This document shows, one piece after another, positions 58,993-64,000 of a stretch of DNA of 64,000 nucleotides. The translations under genes and the position numbers were made by a program. Location of the stretch: contig WOFQ01000010.1 of assembly GCA_012184525.1 (NCBI GenBank), positions 62,001 to 126,000 on the forward strand, in the 5' to 3' direction. The notes beneath the pieces were generated by a model, which did not search any database, was not told the DNA's origin, and saw only the letters and a list, made by a program, of their open reading frames with translations. Source of the stretch: Xenoacremonium recifei (lineage: Eukaryota > Ascomycota > Sordariomycetes > Hypocreales > Nectriaceae). The number at the start of each line of letters is the position of its first letter. Position 1 is the first letter of the stretch.

Positions 58993-61900
58993 ATGGCTCC
59001 AGGGGCCGCCGATAAGAAGCCGGAAAAGTCGTACCTGAGCTCTGCTGTCGAGTCGATGAACCCCTGGGCCAGCAGCCGAAGTACGACCCCTACTCAGCCT
59101 GGCAAGCCAGAGGAGCCAGCTCCGCCACCGCCGAGCAACACAGAGGACCACAGCACCACCCACCTATACGGCCAAAGTCTCAAGACTTATCCCCCAGACT
59201 GCCCGCCGTTGAAGGTCCAGTGGTTTCACGCTGTTGATGTATGATGAGACGAGAAACTCGTGAAGAACATAGAGCTGGACTGACCCGGCACTAGGTCCCC
59301 AAACGCAAACCGCAACTGCTGAACACCAAAAAGACCCCATCGCAAACTGAAAAGCCGCTTGCGCAGCCCAAGAAGTTCTCGCCCTTCTCTGCTTCGGACT
59401 CCAAAGCTATTGAAAATGAATATCAGAAACTGCTTGAAGCAACCGAGGATGCTCGGGGCCATCCTGGCACAGATGTTCATCCCTTGAAGAGGAAGCGTCT
59501 ATCAGATGGGCTATCAGCTGAAGATGCTGTGGAAGCGGCAGCCCGTGTTCCAGTCAACGAAGACTTTTTGTTCGACGTTACCATCGAGGAACGAGAACTA
59601 GCGCCTGTGTACTGGTTAGGACCGGTCTACGAAGGTTGGTTGTCGCCAATAATCGACGCAAGGCCGGACCGTTCTTACTAATGTTGTATAGTTCGCCGCG
59701 GAACCTGGTTCTACACGGACGGATCAAACTTGCGTCCTTGCGAAGAGAATCTAGCAGCACAGTTAGAAGAGGTAAAATATTCTATGATCCCAAACCGCTC
59801 GTTTCATACTAATATTTCCCAGGGTTACTTGAAGACAAAACCTTGGTTATATCTAGGTAAGCTGCCTACGCGTGGTACTTATAACATGAACTCAACAAGA
59901 ACTAGTGCGAGCTCGAAGTTCTTCGGGAGCCAAGAAAATTGTCACTCCGAAAGGTTCACAGGAGAATCTTAAAGCGCCAACATCGTCTCTTCTGAGCTCA
60001 ACTAAGGGGGCCTCTGGATCTAAAACGCCCACTTCAGGCACTGCAACCCCAACACAGACCCAACCCCAGTCTTATCGACTCTTTGGCACGTACATGAACA
60101 GCGTCGCTACCTATCATGATGCTCAGACTGCCTGGTTATCATCTGACGGTATGCTGTCTTGGGTCACCTCCTCAGTCTACGAAAGATTTGCTGGCGGTGC
60201 ATACATGAGCGGCGTCAAACTAGTCCGAGGTTACGCAGAACCGAGCAAAGGCAAAGACAAGGACAAGGACAAGCCAAAGAAGGAAGATGAAACGGGCACA
60301 TCGGATCCCACCCCGAATCCCTTAGGGCTCGATGAGAGGCAGCAAAAGATGCTTAAAAGGAGATCGGCTCCCCCATCGACAGACTCTTCTAAAAATAAGC
60401 AACCCCAAGATGATGAACCTGAGACCGCCGAGGTACAGAGTCGCCAAATGCGGCTTCAGAGACAGCTTTCATCCCTCATGGGTGTTGATGGAAAGAGCAA
60501 AACTGAAACAGAGGAGGAGATTCGCCAGCGTGAGGAACAAGAGATCCAAGACGATTATAATGCCCAGGCTGGTGAGACCCAAGGTCGTGAGATTGAGCAT
60601 CTCGTCCTGATTACGCATGGCATTGGCCAGCTTCTCAGCCTTCGGTAGGTTAGATGTTCATCGTGGCTATTTCGCTGGTTACTTACGAATCGATAGGATG
60701 GAGAGCATCAATTTCGTTCATGACGTTAACATGATGCGCAAAACGCTCAAAGCTGTTTACACCAACTCGGAAGATTTGAAAGCGCTCAACTCCGAGTTTG
60801 GTAGTGGACCTGGAAATTGCCGTGTGCAAGTTCTCCCTGTTTGTTGGAGACACCTTCTCGATTTCCCAAGGAAGAGAGAGAAGCAAGGGGAGCACGACCT
60901 CGGAGAAGTTGATTCGGACGAGGATGAGTGTGAGTAGCGAAGTGCAGCAAATTTGCAAACGTCCCACTGACTTTAGTTACAGATCCCTCTCTCGATGATA
61001 TCACTATTGAGGGAGTAGCCTTTGCACGGTCTCTTATATCTGACCTAGCGCTGGACGTCTTGCTATATCAGAGCTCTTACCGTGAGCAAATATCACGAAT
61101 TGTTCTCAAGGAGTGTAACCGCATCTTCAAGCTTTTCAAAGAGCGGAACCCAGAATTCAAGGGCAAGGTCCATCTGGTCGGTCATTCTCTCGGATCCGCC
61201 ATCCTTTTTGACATTCTCTGTCGACAAAAGGAACGAAAGGAAGTAGAGGAACCTAAGCCCTCGTTGCGTTTCTGGCCATCTCATGACCAAGCCGAGACCT
61301 CTCGCAGAGATCCGGAGCTGGAGTTTGACTTTGATGTTGAAGACTTCTACTGCCTTGGGTCACCAATCGGCTTGTTCCAGATGTTGAAAGGACGGTGAGA
61401 CTTCTTGCTAAACGAGACTTCATGTGCCCTTGCTGATGAGGATATCTGCAGAACCATAGCCGCCCGACAGTCCCATGGGTTCCCCTCTGAAAGCCCCCTC
61501 AACCCCGATCATGATGACCCATTCTTGTCTGCTAACATTAACTCTCCTCCACACCAATTATCTCCCATCACTGGCTTTCCGTTTTCCGTTTCATCGCCGA
61601 GGACAAATCAACTGTTCAACATTTTCCATCCCTCAGACCCGATCAGCTATCGCCTCGAACCCCTCATTTCGCCGGCTATGAAGCAGCTCAAACCTCAAGT
61701 GCTTCCATACACCAAAAGGGGTATTTTCGGAAGCGTTGCCCCTCAGGGTCTGACTGGCATTGGTGCAAAGGTCGGGCAGAGCGTGAGTGGGTTGTGGTCC
61801 AGCTTCAGTGCTGGAATCGCTTCCAATATCTTGAATCGTAGCCTGGGCTTGACGAACGAGGAGGTGGCTCGCATGACAGCCAATGCTTCCTCTAGCGAAA

Positions 61901-62406
61901 ACCAAGCCCCCGGGGCAGGAACTAATATTGCGGCCGGGGGCGTCATTCCAGATGCCACCAAGCTAGGCCAGATGACTGAGGAGCGCAAGAAGAAGCTTGC
62001 AGATTCAACGTCCCGAGGCGCCGCAGCGGATATTAGCGGGCACAACCAAACGCTCATCGACGAAGAGCTGGAAACTCTGTACTCTAAATTCCAGAGAAAC
62101 CGTACCGGACTAGAGAAAGAGGGTGCAGCACAGACAATGCCAGGTCAAGACCGCAAGGCACGGAAGATGCGCGCAGAGGAGGGCAAGGTGAGAGCCTTAA
62201 ACCGCAATGGACGAGTCGATTACAGTATTCAAGAGTGAGTGAGGAGACTTATCATGAGAAGATAGTATAACTAATAAGTTGACAGGGGCGTTCTGGACTT
62301 TAATCCCATGAACACGATCGCTTCTCATATGTCATACTGGGCAGACGAGGACGTCAATCATTTCGTTCTGTCACAGTTGTTGTCGAATCGGAGCCGGAGA
62401 ATATAG
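58993..62406 (+). CDS. DDHD-domain phospholipase (PA-PLA1 family, DDL1-like)
   Basis: Nine exons: 58993..59238, 59295..59634, 59692..59771, 59823..59856, 59900..60644, 60697..60929, 60983..61394, 61452..62234, 62286..62406; 997 aa. A WWE-like N-terminal area is suggested by VYWLGPVYE, RRGTWFYTDGSNLRPCEENL and KPWLYLG. A Lys/Asp-rich linker follows. The lipase core has VLITHGIGQ and the nucleophile elbow VGHSLGS with Ser628. The DDHD domain begins at EDFYCLGSPIGLFQML and ends with MNTIASHMSYWADEDVNHFV. Family role: hydrolysis of phosphatidic acid and other phospholipids at sn-1; the yeast relative Ddl1 (YOR022C) is mitochondrial. ATG 58993 is the first in-frame ATG, but a possible non-AUG start upstream would add a presequence. 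Confidence 0.9.
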
Positions 62407-62605
62407 AAGCTGGAGATAGACAACGATGGAAAGATTTTGGATAGTAGACTAGACGTTTTATTGCATTGCTCTCATACCACACAAGGTAGACGGTGAGGCT
62501 GACACGCTCAGCCCCCACCCTGGCCGAGCCACTTGCACCTAATCTACGATTGAGGCCCAACGAGCATTTCTGCTCTGTTCATCCTCCGTCCAGCTCATAT
62601 TCGTC
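62407..62605. other. Short tandem intergenic region
   Basis: 199 bp between the DDHD stop and the HET gene ATG. No feature recognised beyond 3'/5' flanks. Confidence 0.6.
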
Positions 62606-64000
62606 ATGTTCAGTGCCTCTCCTGTCTCATTTGAGGAAGCCGCTTCTTTAGCACCCGTTGTTGCCGGCAAGCCTGTTTATCTAGATTTCTTCGTGAAGTC
62701 AAACGTGGTTGGCTGCCTGATAGGCTGTCAACCCTGGCAGAGGAATAAGTGTACGGTATCTCAACTTGAGAAGTCTGCGAGTAATGGCTGTCGCTGCTGC
62801 TGCTTCCTCAAGGCCCTCCTCGAAGGGTTTTTAGAGACACAAAAGGACCTTGACCCGGAGGAGCTCGTCTTTGCATGGGAGGGTCTTAGCTTCTCACCCT
62901 GTATTTATAACCAAGCAAAAAAGCAAAGTATGTACTTTCAGCTTTTTGCTCCATTAGGTGAGTCTGACCTCTTCATACCATTCCGGAAAGAGAGAGGTAA
63001 ACTGATTCTCTGTTCTATAAGGAATTAATCCCGTCATTAGAGGACTGAAATCTGCCCGGCTAATCCGTGGTGATACATCCTCAGATGAATCGTTTGACAG
63101 GACTCTTGACTGGATCAACCATTGCGAAGCATCTCACGTGGAGTGTGGCTCCGCACAAGACGTTCTAATGCCGACAAGATGTCTAGATATTGAACCTCGA
63201 GACAGTGCTGAAGGTCTTGGCATCAAGCTCACTGAGACCAAGGGATTGTATGGCACCTATGCCTGCCTGTCTCATTGTTGGGGCACAGGCAGAATGCCTA
63301 TCCAAACCACAACGCAGACCCTGAATGAGCATCTGAACTTCATACATTGGTCATCACTCCCTAAAACGTTTCAGGATGCCGTTGTCATAACCCGGAGACT
63401 CGGGCTTCGATATCTGTGGATAGATTCTCTCTGCATCATCCAGGACTCCGCGCTCGACTGGCAAGAAGAATCTAGCAAGATGGCAGATATCTACCGCGAC
63501 AATTTTATTACACTTGCAGCAGTCTCCGCGTCTGGCCCCAACAGCGGCTGTTTCTCGCCTGGGAAGAAGCAAGATCTGTGTATTCGGGTCGAAGGCGAGG
63601 GAATCAACACCATTGTAGCGGCGCGGAACTGCGACATGCCTCCCATCACCGCCAGCTCCGAGAGCCTTGGAGCCATGTTTCCTCTCTTCACCCGGGCCTG
63701 GTTTTTTCAAGAGCGGATGCTCTCACGGAGGATCCTATACTGTCACCCCCGTGAACTGCAATTCGAGTGCCGAACAGGGCCCGATTGTGAGTGTAGCTGT
63801 TACTTGATGGGCCATGTAATTTCTTCTTTAACATGGAGCCATGGATTATCCCAAACCAAGAAGGACTATGAAAGCTTAAATATGGACTGGGTAGACTCTA
63901 AGCAAGTTATCAACCACTGGCATCGCACTGTCATGCAGTACACTCTTCTGCGCCTCACAAAGCCTACCGACATACTACCAGCCCTGTCCGGGTGTGTCAA
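62606..64000 (+). CDS. HET-domain (heterokaryon incompatibility-type) protein, 3' end missing
   Basis: Exons 62606..62957 and 63022..>64000; the frame is still open at the window edge (at least 443 aa). Residues 1-118 are a leader with a cysteine cluster (NGCRCCCFL). The HET domain then shows its three blocks: YACLSHCWG, LRYLWIDSLCIIQDS followed by MADIYRDNFITLAA, and TRAWFFQERMLSRRILYC. HET domains are found in fungal allorecognition proteins that trigger cell death on fusion of unlike strains, but most members are uncharacterised. The 64-nt intron joins a Gly codon. The C-terminal module, which would tell the subtype, is outside the window. This is the only clearly accessory-type gene seen. 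Confidence 0.9.

Noticed and set aside
1..64000. CRISPR arrays, bacterial operons, ribosome binding sites, insertion sequences
   Set aside because: The window is fungal nuclear DNA with spliceosomal introns; no direct-repeat/spacer structure or transposase was seen.

Overview
The window is nuclear DNA of a filamentous ascomycete (Pezizomycotina, most likely a sordariomycete). The evidence is short GT-AG introns of about 50-200 nt with RCTRAC-like branch sites, moderate to high GC, a CFEM surface protein, a HET-domain protein at the right edge, and fungal-type versions of housekeeping genes. The species cannot be fixed from the sequence alone. About twenty protein genes lie on both strands. 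I built the exon models by hand from splice sites, reading-frame phase and protein continuity.

Layout, left to right: the 3' part of mitochondrial uL22 (+, 1-933); a CFEM membrane protein (-, 1480-2613); about 5 kb with no convincing gene; Prp24/SART3-type U6 snRNP factor (+, 7603-10821); a DHX29-like DExH helicase (-, 11371-16131), divergent from GCN1 (+, 17065-25257); ribosomal protein eL19 (+, 25826-26643); mitochondrial-type serine hydroxymethyltransferase (+, 27983-29816); an unusual isochorismatase-AlkB-GST fusion (-, 30159-32894); TAF8 (+, 34990-35976); RACK1/Cpc2 (+, 36863-38331) with an intronic U24-like snoRNA; OST3/6 (-, 39143-40304); a coiled-coil protein of unknown function (+, 40793-42564); the mitochondrial rRNA methyltransferase MRM2 (+, 43008-44298); eL18 (-, 44536-45470); a YPR011C-like mitochondrial carrier (-, 46227-47515); a one-RRM SR splicing factor (-, 49438-50644); sterol O-acyltransferase (+, 52053-54303); fimbrin (-, 54514-56671); a RING-ankyrin protein (+, 57498-58339); a DDHD phospholipase (+, 58993-62406); and the 5' part of a HET-domain gene (+, 62606 to the edge).

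The region is mostly conserved core genome and is rich in translation and RNA-processing genes: two cytosolic ribosomal proteins, RACK1, GCN1, a DHX29-like helicase, uL22m, MRM2, Prp24 and an SR protein. GCN1 and the DHX29-like helicase share one divergent promoter. The HET gene at the right end is the only clearly accessory-type gene.

The most unusual items are the intronless three-domain isochorismatase/AlkB/GST protein, the U24-like snoRNA inside a RACK1 intron (the same host gene as in budding yeast), a weaker C/D-like element in the eL19 intron, and a possible non-AUG mitochondrial presequence on the DDHD phospholipase. I found no mobile element, CRISPR array, rRNA or convincing tRNA.
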